From: Coriobacteriia bacterium
GTDB lineage: Bacteria > Actinomycetota > Coriobacteriia > Coriobacteriales > Eggerthellaceae
Direction of reading: 5' to 3'
DNA: 32,040 nt
Assembly (NCBI GenBank): GCA_030540225.1
Contig: JAUNWQ010000017.1
Coordinates: forward strand, 1 to 32,040
Shown here: one piece after another, positions 14,897 to 22,516 of the stretch
Position numbering within the stretch: the stretch's first letter is position 1
Layout of the letters: each line of letters begins with the position of its first letter
Notes under the pieces: model-generated
What the model saw: the letters and a program-made list of their open reading frames with translations, nothing else
Databases searched by the model: none
Told to the model about the DNA's origin: nothing
Translations under genes and position numbers: made by a program

Positions 14897-15515
14897 AGCT
14901 CGCCGGGCCCGCGCCTGCCGTCCACCTGCGAGGCGCCGGCGCTCTTGGCAGATGCTGATCCGCGACGCGAATGAGCTCGCCGGTTTCGGAATCCATGATG
15001 AATCCGGCGACGCGCACGTGCGGCGGCATGACCGGGTGGTTGCGCACCACGTCGACGCTTTTGCGCACTGCCTCCTCGGTGTCGCCGAAACCCGCGAGCC
15101 ACTGGTCGAAGTCGATGCCGCAATGGTGCGCCATCTTGATGTGGTCAGCGCTCACGCCAAGGCGCATCATGTCGGAAACCATGCCCTCGCCGCTCATGTG
15201 CTGGGCGCCGCAGTTCGTGTGCGCGACGATCATGATGTCCTCGACGCCGAGCTCGCACACGGCGATGAGCAGCGATCTCATGACGCTGCCGAAGGGGTGG
15301 GAAACCTCGGCACCTGCAACTTTGATGATCTTCGCGTCGCCGTTCTTAAGCCCGAGCGCCGCCATGAGCAGCGCTGTCAGACGCGTGTCCATGCACGAGA
15401 CCACGGCGAGCTTTTTGTCGGGGTATTTGTCCGTCTTGAATTGCTCGTATTCGCGTTCTTCCACGAAGCGCGCATTGTGTTCCAGAATCTGATCAATCGT
15501 CGACTTCTCGGCCAT
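14895..15515 (-). CDS. Beta-class carbonic anhydrase
   Basis: The enzyme interconverts CO2 and bicarbonate in the cytosol. The 206-residue protein has the beta-class zinc site: Cys41 with the Asp43-Arg45 dyad (SCMDTRL), and His99 with Cys102 (HTNCG). The sequence KIIKVAGAEVSHPFGSVMRSLLIAV lies between, as in the family. It could supply bicarbonate to the biotin carboxylase encoded about 9 kb downstream, which is inference. The start is clear: an aagggcgg site precedes the ATG at 15515, and TGCTAAACT on the minus strand (bases 15543-15551) is a likely extended -10. The C-terminal 20 residues are Arg/Ala/Pro-rich and atypical. Confidence 0.93.
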   Translation of the reverse strand: MAEKSTIDQILEHNARFVEEREYEQFKTDKYPDKKLAVVSCMDTRLTALLMAALGLKNGDAKIIKVAGAEVSHPFGSVMRSLLIAVCELGVEDIMIVAHTNCGAQHMSGEGMVSDMMRLGVSADHIKMAHHCGIDFDQWLAGFGDTEEAVRKSVDVVRNHPVMPPHVRVAGFIMDSETGELIRVADQHLPRAPAPRRWTAGAGPAS

Positions 15516-15580
15516 TTTCCGCCCTTTCTCTTGACGAGTGACAGTTTAGCATCGTCTGCGCCCCGCGCCCGCCTGTTTGC

Positions 15581-15596
15581 GCGCATGCGCTATGAT
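15581..15596 (+). promoter_or_regulatory. Promoter of the IMPACT-family gene with adjacent palindrome
   Basis: TATGAT (15591-15596) is a likely -10, 40 bases before the start codon. It directly follows the perfect palindrome GCGCATGCGC (15581-15590), which would lie in the spacer and could be an operator. Confidence 0.35.
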
Positions 15597-15635
15597 GGGG
15601 CAAAGCTGAGTTTTCCCGAAGACGAAAGGAACCGC

Positions 15636-16310
15636 ATGGCCTCGTATTGCACAACTCAGGGTCGTGCGCGCGCCGAGATCGTCGAGAAGAAGAGTCGCTT
15701 CATCGCCACCGTCCAGCATGTCGAAACCGAGGAAGAGGCGCTCGCGTTCCTCGACGAGATCCGCAGCGAGCACCGCATGGCGCGCCACAACGCGTACGCC
15801 TACGTGTTGCGCGAGAACGGTCGCGTGCGCTACTCCGACGACGGCGAGCCCCAGAAAACGGCGGGCATGCCGACGCTCGAGGCTATCCAGCATGCGGGCC
15901 TGACCGACGTCGCCGTGGTTGTCACGCGGTATTTCGGCGGGATCCTGCTTGGCACGGGAGGGCTCGTGCGCGCCTACACGCAGGCGACGCAGGCCGGTAT
16001 CGCTGCGGCGGACATCGTGTCTGTCTCGCGGTGCATTGACGTGCTGATCGAGGTCCCGTATTCCCTTTACGAGCAGGCTCAACGCCTTGCCAGCCAACAC
16101 GGCGCCCAGACCGTCGACGCCGATTTCGCGGCACAGGTCGCCCTCACGTTCCGCATGCTCGACGGCACGCAGGAGCCCTTCGAGACGGCCCTCACGGAGC
16201 TCGTGCGCGGGCGGTGTCCGATCATCGAGAGCGACCCCTACGATGCGCCTTTCGCGGTGCCCGGGCAAGCCGACTCCTCGGCGCCCGACGCTGCGCCAAA
16301 CCTTACGTGA
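15636..16310 (+). CDS. IMPACT-family protein (YigZ/UPF0029)
   Basis: The 224-residue product matches the YigZ family: EIVEKKSRFIATVQHVETEEEALAFLDEIRSEHRMARHNAYAYVL, YSDDGEPQKTAGMPTLEAI and VVTRYFGGILLGTGGLVRAYT. The C-terminal part has the ferredoxin-like fold of this family. Its biochemical role in bacteria is not settled; eukaryotic IMPACT modulates the Gcn2 translation stress pathway. The ATG at 15636 has a gaaagga site. The frame is open far upstream, opposite the carbonic anhydrase, but that part has no family similarity. The tandem PPK2 gene starts 13 bases after the stop, so the two are probably cotranscribed. Confidence 0.93.
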   Translation: MASYCTTQGRARAEIVEKKSRFIATVQHVETEEEALAFLDEIRSEHRMARHNAYAYVLRENGRVRYSDDGEPQKTAGMPTLEAIQHAGLTDVAVVVTRYFGGILLGTGGLVRAYTQATQAGIAAADIVSVSRCIDVLIEVPYSLYEQAQRLASQHGAQTVDADFAAQVALTFRMLDGTQEPFETALTELVRGRCPIIESDPYDAPFAVPGQADSSAPDAAPNLT

Positions 16311-16323
16311 AAAGAGGTTTTCC

Positions 16324-18015
16324 ATGCTCGACCAGGTCAATCTGAACCAACCAGATATCGATAAGGGCACGTACAAGGAAACTCACGACGCGCTCATCGA
16401 GCGGCTCGTGACGTTGCAGCAGCAGGCACGTCTTCAGGGCGTAGGGCTTGTGGTGCTCTTCGAAGGATGGAACGGCGCGGGCAAGGGAAGCCGCATCTCC
16501 GACCTTATGTTCAATCTGGATGCGCGCGCGACGAGCGTTCATGTGACGGGAGATTTCGACGTGGACGAGGCGCGGGCGTTCTCGGATGCTGGACATGATG
16601 TCACCGGGTACTGGCCTTTCATGCAGCAGTTCTGGCAGGCGCTCGGGCCACGCGGGGCGATCACGTTCTACGATCGCGGCTGGTATTCCGTGGCCGCTGA
16701 GCGCGCGATGTGCCGTGCATTCGGCGGGCTTAACCCGAAGCGCAAGGAAGGCAAGAAGGGCACTGTCCGAGGTGACCAGCTTGCGGCGCGCAAGGAGGCC
16801 GGGGTGTGCCTCGCGTCTATACGCGAGTTCGAGCGCGGCCTTGTCGACGACGGCTACGAGGTCGTGAAGTTTTTCATTCACGTGTCCGCCGAAGGCCAGA
16901 GGGAGCGCCTCGAGCGCCTGGCTGCCGACCCCACCACGGCGTGGCGCGTCGACAAGAAGCGTCTCGAGCGCATTGGGAACTACGAGTACGCCTACAGCAT
17001 CTACGACCTCATGCTCGAGGGCAGCAATTTCGCGTTTGCGCCTTGGACGCTTGTGAACGGGGAGGACAAGCGCCGTGCGAACATCGTCATCGCGCAGACG
17101 CTCGTGCGTGCGCTCGAGTCTGCGCTCGCGCGCAAGGAGGCCGCGAACTCGGCGAAGGCCGCAAGTGCCGCGGGCTCGGCGGATGCCGCAGACGCCTCGA
17201 CCCCCGCAGACGCCTCGGCTTCCGCGGACGGTGCCATGAGACAGCCCCCGCGCTTTGCCGCCCCCGCGACTTCCCGCTTCCACCTTATCGACGACCCACC
17301 GACGCTTGCGGGCGTCGACCATTCGCTCGCGCTCTCACCTGAGGAGTACAAAGACGAGCTCAAGAGCCTGCAGAAGCGCTTGTTCCGCCTGGAGAACAAC
17401 ATGTATCAGGCACGCATTCCGCTCATGGTGATGTACGAGGGCTGGGACGCCGCGGGCAAGGGTGGCAACATCAAGCGCGTGGCACAATCGCTCGACGCGC
17501 GCGCCTACACGATCTTCCCGAGCCCCGCCCCCACGGCGCCCGAGCTCGCGCACCCGCACTTGTGGCGCTACTGGACGCGCCTGCCGAAGGCGGGCCATGT
17601 GGGTATCTACGATCGCAGCTGGTACGGCCGCGTGCTTGTGGAGCGGGTGGAGGGCTACGCCTCGCCCGAGCGCCTCACCCAGGCGTACGACGAGATCAAT
17701 GCCTTTGAGAAAGACCTGGTGGATTGGGGTGCCATCCTCCTGAAGTTCTGGGTGGAGGTCAGTCCCGACGAGCAGCTGCGCCGTTTCGAGGAGCGGCAGT
17801 CGAACCCCGCCAAGCAGTGGAAGATAACCGACGACGACTGGCGCAACCGTGAGAAGTATCCCCAGTACAAGGAAGCTATCGAGGACATGTTCCGCCTGAC
17901 GTCGACCTCGTTCGCGCCCTGGATTATTCTCGAGTCCGACGACAAACGCTACGCGCGCGTGAAGGCCCTGCGCACGATCGTCGCCGCGCTCGAGGACGCG
18001 GGACTCTCCGACTAG
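16324..18015 (+). CDS. ppk2: Two-domain polyphosphate kinase 2 (PPK2)
   Basis: PPK2 enzymes move phosphate between polyphosphate and nucleotides. This 563-residue protein has two PPK2 domains, the arrangement of class II enzymes such as PA3455, which phosphorylate AMP to ADP. Domain 1 (about 10-268) has EGWNGAGK (Glu47 to Lys54) and YDRGWYS (Asp117, Arg118). Domain 2 (about 330-560) has the canonical EGWDAAGKGG (Glu372 to Gly381) and YDRSWYGR (Asp430, Arg431). The Walker A Asp of domain 1 is replaced by Asn50, so domain 2 is probably the catalytic one, as known for PA3455. The linker at 269-316 is low-complexity Ala/Ser/Asp. The ATG at 16324 has an aaagaggt site. Confidence 0.95.
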   Translation: MLDQVNLNQPDIDKGTYKETHDALIERLVTLQQQARLQGVGLVVLFEGWNGAGKGSRISDLMFNLDARATSVHVTGDFDVDEARAFSDAGHDVTGYWPFMQQFWQALGPRGAITFYDRGWYSVAAERAMCRAFGGLNPKRKEGKKGTVRGDQLAARKEAGVCLASIREFERGLVDDGYEVVKFFIHVSAEGQRERLERLAADPTTAWRVDKKRLERIGNYEYAYSIYDLMLEGSNFAFAPWTLVNGEDKRRANIVIAQTLVRALESALARKEAANSAKAASAAGSADAADASTPADASASADGAMRQPPRFAAPATSRFHLIDDPPTLAGVDHSLALSPEEYKDELKSLQKRLFRLENNMYQARIPLMVMYEGWDAAGKGGNIKRVAQSLDARAYTIFPSPAPTAPELAHPHLWRYWTRLPKAGHVGIYDRSWYGRVLVERVEGYASPERLTQAYDEINAFEKDLVDWGAILLKFWVEVSPDEQLRRFEERQSNPAKQWKITDDDWRNREKYPQYKEAIEDMFRLTSTSFAPWIILESDDKRYARVKALRTIVAALEDAGLSD

Positions 18016-18016
18016 G

Positions 18017-18150
18017 CCCTTCGCCTTTCGCCCCCGAGGCTGCCGCGAGGCCGTTGCGAGGTTGCCGCGCCCCGATGCCGCCGCAATGTTGCCGCCCCGA
18101 GGTCGCCCCGAGGCTGCCGCCCCTTCGCCTTCGCCCCCTGCGCCCGCCGC
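18017..18150 (+). repeat. Degenerate GC-rich repeats after PPK2
   Basis: The unit cgaggctgccgc occurs exactly at 18035-18046 and 18109-18120, and with one mismatch at 18057-18068. The phrase cccttcgcc-tttcgcccc flanks the block at both ends (18017 and 18121). There is no credible gene in the 249 bases to the next start. Confidence 0.5.
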
Positions 18151-18196
18151 AGACGGTCCGTGACGTTCCCTTAACCTTTTCTTTATACGCGCCCGC

Positions 18197-18202
18197 TACA
18201 AT
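18197..18202 (+). promoter_or_regulatory. Probable -10 box of the HAD gene
   Basis: TACAAT lies 63 bases before the HAD start codon, in a short AT-richer stretch. No convincing -35 is seen. Confidence 0.4.
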
Positions 18203-18264
18203 GCAGGCGTTGGAAACGCGAAGAGAACAGGCTGGCGAAGGGGCCGGCAAGAAGGAGAACCTGC

Positions 18265-19065
18265 ATGATCAAGCTTATCGCAAGCGATATGGACGGCACG
18301 CTGCTCGATGCGGAAGGCAACGTCCCGCCTGAAACGTTTGAGCTCATCAGTGGACTTCGCCGCTGCGGAGTCCACTTCGTCGCGTCTTCGGGGCGCCGCT
18401 TCGACACGCTTTCCGAGCAGTTCGCGCCCGTGATCGAGCTTATGGACTTCGTCGCGTCGAACGGCGCGCAGGTCGTCGTCGGCGGCAAGCTGGTTGACCG
18501 CGAGGTCTTCTCTCATGCCGCCGTGTGCCGCCTCTACCGCGCGGTCACCATGTTCGACGTGCTTCACCTGGCCCTATTCGATCGGACGAACAGCTTCCTC
18601 CTCGACGACGAGGCCGTTTTCGAGCGCGAGATCGACAAGAACCTTCCCAACCCCGTGCGCGCCTACGAGGTGCCTTCCCCGGAGACGAGCATCATCAAGG
18701 CGTCGGTGTATGTGAGCGACGGCACCGTCATGGACATGTCCTATGCGCTCACCCGCGAGCTGGGGGAGGACTTCGTGTTCGCTCCCTCGGGCCGCAAATG
18801 GATCGACGTCATGCAGCGCGGCGTGAACAAAGCGACGGGAATTCGCCAGGTCATGGAGGCGCACGGCGTCTCGGCCGACGAGGTCGCGGCGTTCGGCGAT
18901 TCCATGAACGACTACGAGATCCTGCGCATGGTCGGCATGCCCATCGCGATGGAGAACGGTCGCTCGGCCGTAAAGCAGGTTGCGCGCAAGGTCATCGGCC
19001 CCAACACCGAGCACAGCGTGCAGAAGGAGCTGCGCCGCATGCTCGAGGAGCTTTCCGCTCGATAG
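18265..19065 (+). CDS. Cof-type HAD-IIB phosphatase
   Basis: The 266-residue protein is a haloacid-dehalogenase hydrolase of the Cof subfamily, cytosolic phosphatases of sugar phosphates, nucleotides or cofactors. Motif I is DMDGTLLD with the nucleophile Asp8, motif II is ASSGR (VASSGRRFDTL), motif III uses Lys in SGRKWIDVMQRGVNKATGI, and motif IV is FGDSMNDYEILRMVG. The IIB cap lies between motifs II and III. The start is decided by an aaggag site 7 bases upstream. Its substrate cannot be assigned. The last codons are echoed just past the stop. Confidence 0.93.
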   Translation: MIKLIASDMDGTLLDAEGNVPPETFELISGLRRCGVHFVASSGRRFDTLSEQFAPVIELMDFVASNGAQVVVGGKLVDREVFSHAAVCRLYRAVTMFDVLHLALFDRTNSFLLDDEAVFEREIDKNLPNPVRAYEVPSPETSIIKASVYVSDGTVMDMSYALTRELGEDFVFAPSGRKWIDVMQRGVNKATGIRQVMEAHGVSADEVAAFGDSMNDYEILRMVGMPIAMENGRSAVKQVARKVIGPNTEHSVQKELRRMLEELSAR

Positions 19066-19106
19066 CTCGCGGGGCGAGGAGCTTCCCGCTTGGCAACTCG
19101 TAGGGC
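19045..19106 (+). repeat. 31-bp diverged tandem repeat across the HAD stop codon
   Basis: Bases 19045-19075, spanning the last codons and the stop of the HAD gene, are followed directly by a second copy at 19076-19106. They match at 24 of 31 positions, and all seven differences are transitions. Confidence 0.6.
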
Positions 19107-19204
19107 ATGGATATTTCTCGGCCGTTCGGGAAGATGTTCTTGCGCTCGCGCCCGTTACGCGCAACGATAAGCAGTTGAAAGTTAGCGCGGGGGGCGAGGT
19201 TTGC

Positions 19205-21736
19205 ATGACACGGGAAAAAAACGATGCGGCGAGAGTCGATTCGGGGGATGGGGGAGCGCTCCTGGAAGGCGGTTCGTCTGGAGAAGACTCATCTTCGGGC
19301 GATTCGCTCGCAGGTGGTGAACCCGCAGGTCGCAAGCATGATTCGAATGATGGGCCCACGCTTGACACCTTGAAGGCGGGGCAGTGCGCGATTATCAAGG
19401 CGGTGCGCGGCCACGGCGAGCTGCGTCGCCATCTGCTCGACATGGGGCTTACGCCCGGCATTGGGGTGCGCGTGCGCAAGGTTGCCCCGATGGGCGACCC
19501 TATCCAGATCGAGCTGCGCGGCTACGAGCTGACGCTGCGCCTCGACGACGCCCGCTTCGCCCTGATTGAGCCCGTGGAGTCCCTTCCCAAGACGCCCGTT
19601 CCCGTCGAACCGTTGTCCCGCGCGTCCGCGCACCCCGGCATCGGCGAGGTGAGCGCGACAGGCGACGACTACATCCGCAACCTCGGTGAGCCTCTGCCCA
19701 AGGGCGCGCCGATTACCTTTGCGCTCGCTGGCAACCAAAACTGCGGCAAGACCACGCTGTTCAACCAGCTCACAGGTGCAAATCAGCATGTTGGCAACTT
19801 CCCTGGTGTCACTGTCGACAAGAAGGAGGGCCAGCTGCGCCGTCATCCCGAGGCGACGGTGGTCGACCTTCCCGGCGTCTACTCGCTCTCGCCGTACTCG
19901 AACGAGGAGGTCGTGACGCGCGACTTCCTGATCAAGGAGAAGCCCACCGCGATCATCAACATCGTCGATGCGACCAACATCGAGCGCAACCTTTATCTCA
20001 CGTTGCAGTTGATGGAGCTCAACATCCCGATGGTGCTCGCGCTCAACATGATGGACGAGCTCTCCGCGAACGGCGGCTCGGTGCGCATCAACGAGCTCGA
20101 GGCGGCGCTCGGCATTCCCGTCGTGCCCATCTCCGCGGTGAAGAACCAGGGCATCGACGAGCTTGTCGACCACGCAATGCACGTTGCGATGAACCGCGAG
20201 GTCCCCGGGTACATCGACTTTTGCCCCGCAGGCGAGAAGTCGGGCGATCCGCTCGGCGAGGTGCACCGCTGCGTTCATGCGTTCATGCACCTCATCGACC
20301 CCTATGCGAAGGCAGCGGGTCTGCCTGTGCGCTTTGCGGCGACGAAGATGGTCGAAGGCGACCCGCTGATCGAGCGCGAGCTCGGCGTTCCCGAGCGCGA
20401 GCGTGAGGCGCTCACCGGCTTCATCGAGGCCCTTGAGCGCCAAGGCGGGCTCGACCGCGAGGCGGCGCTCGCGAACATGCGGTTCTCGTTCATCGAGCGC
20501 CTCTGCGCGCGCACCATCGTCCGCCCGCACGAAAGTCGCGAGCATGTCCGCAGCGTGGCGGCAGACCGCATCCTGACCGGGCGCTTCACCGCCATCCCGT
20601 GCTTTATTCTCATCATGGGGTTCGTGTTCCTCATGACGTTCAGCTGGCTTGGGGCGTGGCTGTCGGATTGGCTGCAGACGGGTATCGACTTTGTGGTCGG
20701 CGCCATCGGCGATGCGCTTGCCGCGGCGGAGGTGAGCCCGATTGTAAGCTCGCTCGTGACCGACGGCATCTGCGGCGGCGTGGGAAGCGTGCTTGGGTTT
20801 CTGCCGGTCATCGTCACGTTGTTTTTGTTCCTGTCCATTCTTGAGGACAGCGGGTACATGGCGCGCGTGGCCTTCGTGATGGACAAGCCGCTGCGCCGCC
20901 TTGGCCTTTCGGGCAGAAGCTTCGTTCCCATGCTCATGGGGTTCGGCTGCTCGGTGCCGGCGATCATGGCATCGCGCACCTTGTCGAGCGAGCGCGATCG
21001 CAAGATGACGATCCTTCTCGTCCCCTTCATGAGCTGCAGCGCGAAACTTCCGATATACGGCCTGCTCACAAGCGTATTCTTCCCGCCTGAGATGCGTGGC
21101 CTCGTGGTGCTTGCCCTCTACTTGCTCGGCATGGCGGTAGGCGTCCTCTATGCGCTTGCGCTCAAGCGGTTCAAATTCACCGGCGAGCCCGTGCCGTTTG
21201 TGATGGAGCTTCCCAACTACCGCCTTCCCAGCGCGAAAAGCGTGCTTCGCCTCGTATGGGACAAGGCGAAAGGGTTCATCCAGAAGGCGTTCACCGTCGT
21301 GTTCCTCGCGACGCTCGTCATCTGGTTCCTGCAGACCTTCGACGCGGGGCTCGGTCTTGCGGCAAGCGCTGACGAGAGCCTGCTCGCCCTGATCGGCGGC
21401 GCGATCGCCCCGGTGTTTGCCCCGCTTGGCTTCGGCGACTGGCGCGCATCGACGGCGCTGCTCACCGGCTTCATGGCCAAGGAGAGCGTCGTGTCCACCT
21501 TGACCGTGCTCGTCGGCGGCGGCGTCGCGGCGCTGCAAGAGGTGTTCACGCCTTTCACGGCATTTGTGTTCCTCGTGTTCACCCTGCTCTACACGCCCTG
21601 CGTGGCCGCTATCGCGACGGTGAAGAAGGAGACGAACGGTCGCACGGCCGCGAAGCTCGTGGTGTCCCAGTGCGTCGTCGCGTGGGTCGTGGCGTTCTGT
21701 ATCCGCGCCGTGGGGCTTGCGTTCGGGCTTGTGTAG
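19205..21736 (+). CDS. feoB: FeoA-FeoB fusion, ferrous iron transporter
   Basis: The protein imports Fe2+ across the inner membrane. In its 843 residues the order is: an N-terminal tail (1-50) of Ser, Gly, Asp and Glu; a FeoA SH3-like domain (51-124, LKAGQCAIIKAVRGHGELRRHLLDMGLTPG); a G domain with GNQNCGKTT (176-184), GNFPGVTVDKKEG, DLPGVYSLSPYSNEE and NMMD; then the membrane part. The two gate motifs GFGCSVPAIMASR and SCSAKLPIYG are intact, with the conserved Cys residues. FeoA and FeoB are usually separate, but fusions are known, for example in Porphyromonas. The start at 19205 is the most likely: the frame runs open back into the HAD gene, but the upstream part has no FeoA similarity. The ribosome site (gggcgagg) is weak. 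I found no clear Fur or DtxR box. Confidence 0.95.
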   Translation: MTREKNDAARVDSGDGGALLEGGSSGEDSSSGDSLAGGEPAGRKHDSNDGPTLDTLKAGQCAIIKAVRGHGELRRHLLDMGLTPGIGVRVRKVAPMGDPIQIELRGYELTLRLDDARFALIEPVESLPKTPVPVEPLSRASAHPGIGEVSATGDDYIRNLGEPLPKGAPITFALAGNQNCGKTTLFNQLTGANQHVGNFPGVTVDKKEGQLRRHPEATVVDLPGVYSLSPYSNEEVVTRDFLIKEKPTAIINIVDATNIERNLYLTLQLMELNIPMVLALNMMDELSANGGSVRINELEAALGIPVVPISAVKNQGIDELVDHAMHVAMNREVPGYIDFCPAGEKSGDPLGEVHRCVHAFMHLIDPYAKAAGLPVRFAATKMVEGDPLIERELGVPEREREALTGFIEALERQGGLDREAALANMRFSFIERLCARTIVRPHESREHVRSVAADRILTGRFTAIPCFILIMGFVFLMTFSWLGAWLSDWLQTGIDFVVGAIGDALAAAEVSPIVSSLVTDGICGGVGSVLGFLPVIVTLFLFLSILEDSGYMARVAFVMDKPLRRLGLSGRSFVPMLMGFGCSVPAIMASRTLSSERDRKMTILLVPFMSCSAKLPIYGLLTSVFFPPEMRGLVVLALYLLGMAVGVLYALALKRFKFTGEPVPFVMELPNYRLPSAKSVLRLVWDKAKGFIQKAFTVVFLATLVIWFLQTFDAGLGLAASADESLLALIGGAIAPVFAPLGFGDWRASTALLTGFMAKESVVSTLTVLVGGGVAALQEVFTPFTAFVFLVFTLLYTPCVAAIATVKKETNGRTAAKLVVSQCVVAWVVAFCIRAVGLAFGLV

Positions 21737-21763
21737 AGGCTCTTTTCGTCGGGCTGCGCGTGG

Positions 21764-21769
21764 TACACT
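21764..21769 (+). promoter_or_regulatory. Possible -10 box of the PEBP-like gene
   Basis: TACACT lies 37 bases before the start codon, between feoAB and the PEBP-like gene. The -35 is unclear. Confidence 0.3.
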
Positions 21770-21805
21770 CGCTGTGTCACGCCGTCGAACGAAAGGGGTC
21801 CTGCC

Positions 21806-22318
21806 ATGCGTGTGAGCGTCGAGCTTGAGGGGAATTTGCTGTCCGATCGATTCGGGAAGTACGCGTCCGAGGCCGACAGGCTCGAGGGCTTTCCTGTGCG
21901 CTCTTTCCCCATCCATATAGAAGAGGTGCCCGAAGGCGCTGCCTCGCTCGCGCTCGCGTTCATCGACTTCGACGCGATTCCCGTGGGCGGCTTTTGTTGG
22001 ATTCATTGGTTGGCCTGCGATTTCGATCCGTCGACTACGCTTATTCCCGAAGATGCCTCGCGCACGGGAGCCATCGCGTGCACGCAGGGCGCGAACTCCA
22101 ACTGGTCGCCGATGGCGCACGGCAGCTTAAATCCCGCGGTGTTCAATCGCTATTGCGGCCCCCAGCCGCCCGACAAGACGCATGTCTACACGCTCGTCGT
22201 CTACGCGCTCGACTGCAAGCTGGGGCTTTCCGAGGGGTACTATCTCAACGAGTTTCGCCGTGCGATCGAGGGCCACGTGCTCGCGAAGTCGGTCGTCGAG
22301 CTCCCGAGCCGCGCATAG
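21806..22318 (+). CDS. YbhB/YbcL-type PEBP-family protein
   Basis: The 170-residue protein matches the bacterial phosphatidylethanolamine-binding / Raf-kinase-inhibitor-like family. ALAFIDFDAIPVGGFCWIHWLACDFDP carries the conserved D-x-D and IHW segments, and GPQPPDKTHVYTLVVYALD is the family signature forming the anion-binding pocket. It lacks a signal peptide. The molecular role of this family in bacteria is not well defined. The ATG at 21806 has an aaagggg site. It lies alone between feoAB and the carboxylase operon. ANSNWSPMAHGSLNPAVF replaces the usual loop that ends in a G(T/S)N(D/S)-type motif. Confidence 0.88.
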   Translation: MRVSVELEGNLLSDRFGKYASEADRLEGFPVRSFPIHIEEVPEGAASLALAFIDFDAIPVGGFCWIHWLACDFDPSTTLIPEDASRTGAIACTQGANSNWSPMAHGSLNPAVFNRYCGPQPPDKTHVYTLVVYALDCKLGLSEGYYLNEFRRAIEGHVLAKSVVELPSRA

Positions 22319-22438
22319 TAAAGCCAGGCCCGCCCGGCGCGCACAACTCGCCCAGTTGACCACGAATGGGCCTCTTCGCTCCATACGCCCGCGCCGCCTA
22401 CCCGTTCATGTGTTGCTTGTCCGTGAAATTCGGATGCC

Positions 22439-22462
22439 AGAAGGCCGTTTGAGCGGCCTTCT
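22439..22462 (+). terminator. Hairpin between the PEBP gene and the carboxylase operon
   Basis: agaaggccg (22439-22447) pairs perfectly with cggccttct (22454-22462) around a 6-base loop. The following cctataattctgatttc is only moderately T-rich, so it may be a weak terminator. It occupies the -35 position of the next promoter. Confidence 0.45.
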
Positions 22463-22464
22463 CC

Positions 22465-22470
22465 TATAAT
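22465..22470 (+). promoter_or_regulatory. -10 box of the carboxylase-dxs operon
   Basis: A perfect TATAAT lies 46 bases before the first start codon, 2 bases after the right arm of the hairpin. No -35 can be seen because that position lies inside the hairpin. Confidence 0.5.
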
Positions 22471-22516
22471 TCTGATTTCGTTCTTTGACTTAAACAACCG
22501 AAGGAGGTGTGAGTTC

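Noticed and set aside
19107-19204. Fur or DtxR/IdeR box before feoAB
   Set aside because: I found no sequence close enough to either consensus; ttgcgc...gcgcaa at 19140-19164 is only a short imperfect inverted repeat.
19289-22120. Very long open frame antisense to feoAB (also 1786-4431, 22490-24370 and others on the minus strand)
   Set aside because: These mirror the codon structure of high-GC genes on the plus strand, have biased Arg/His/Asp-rich products without family motifs, and lack ribosome sites.
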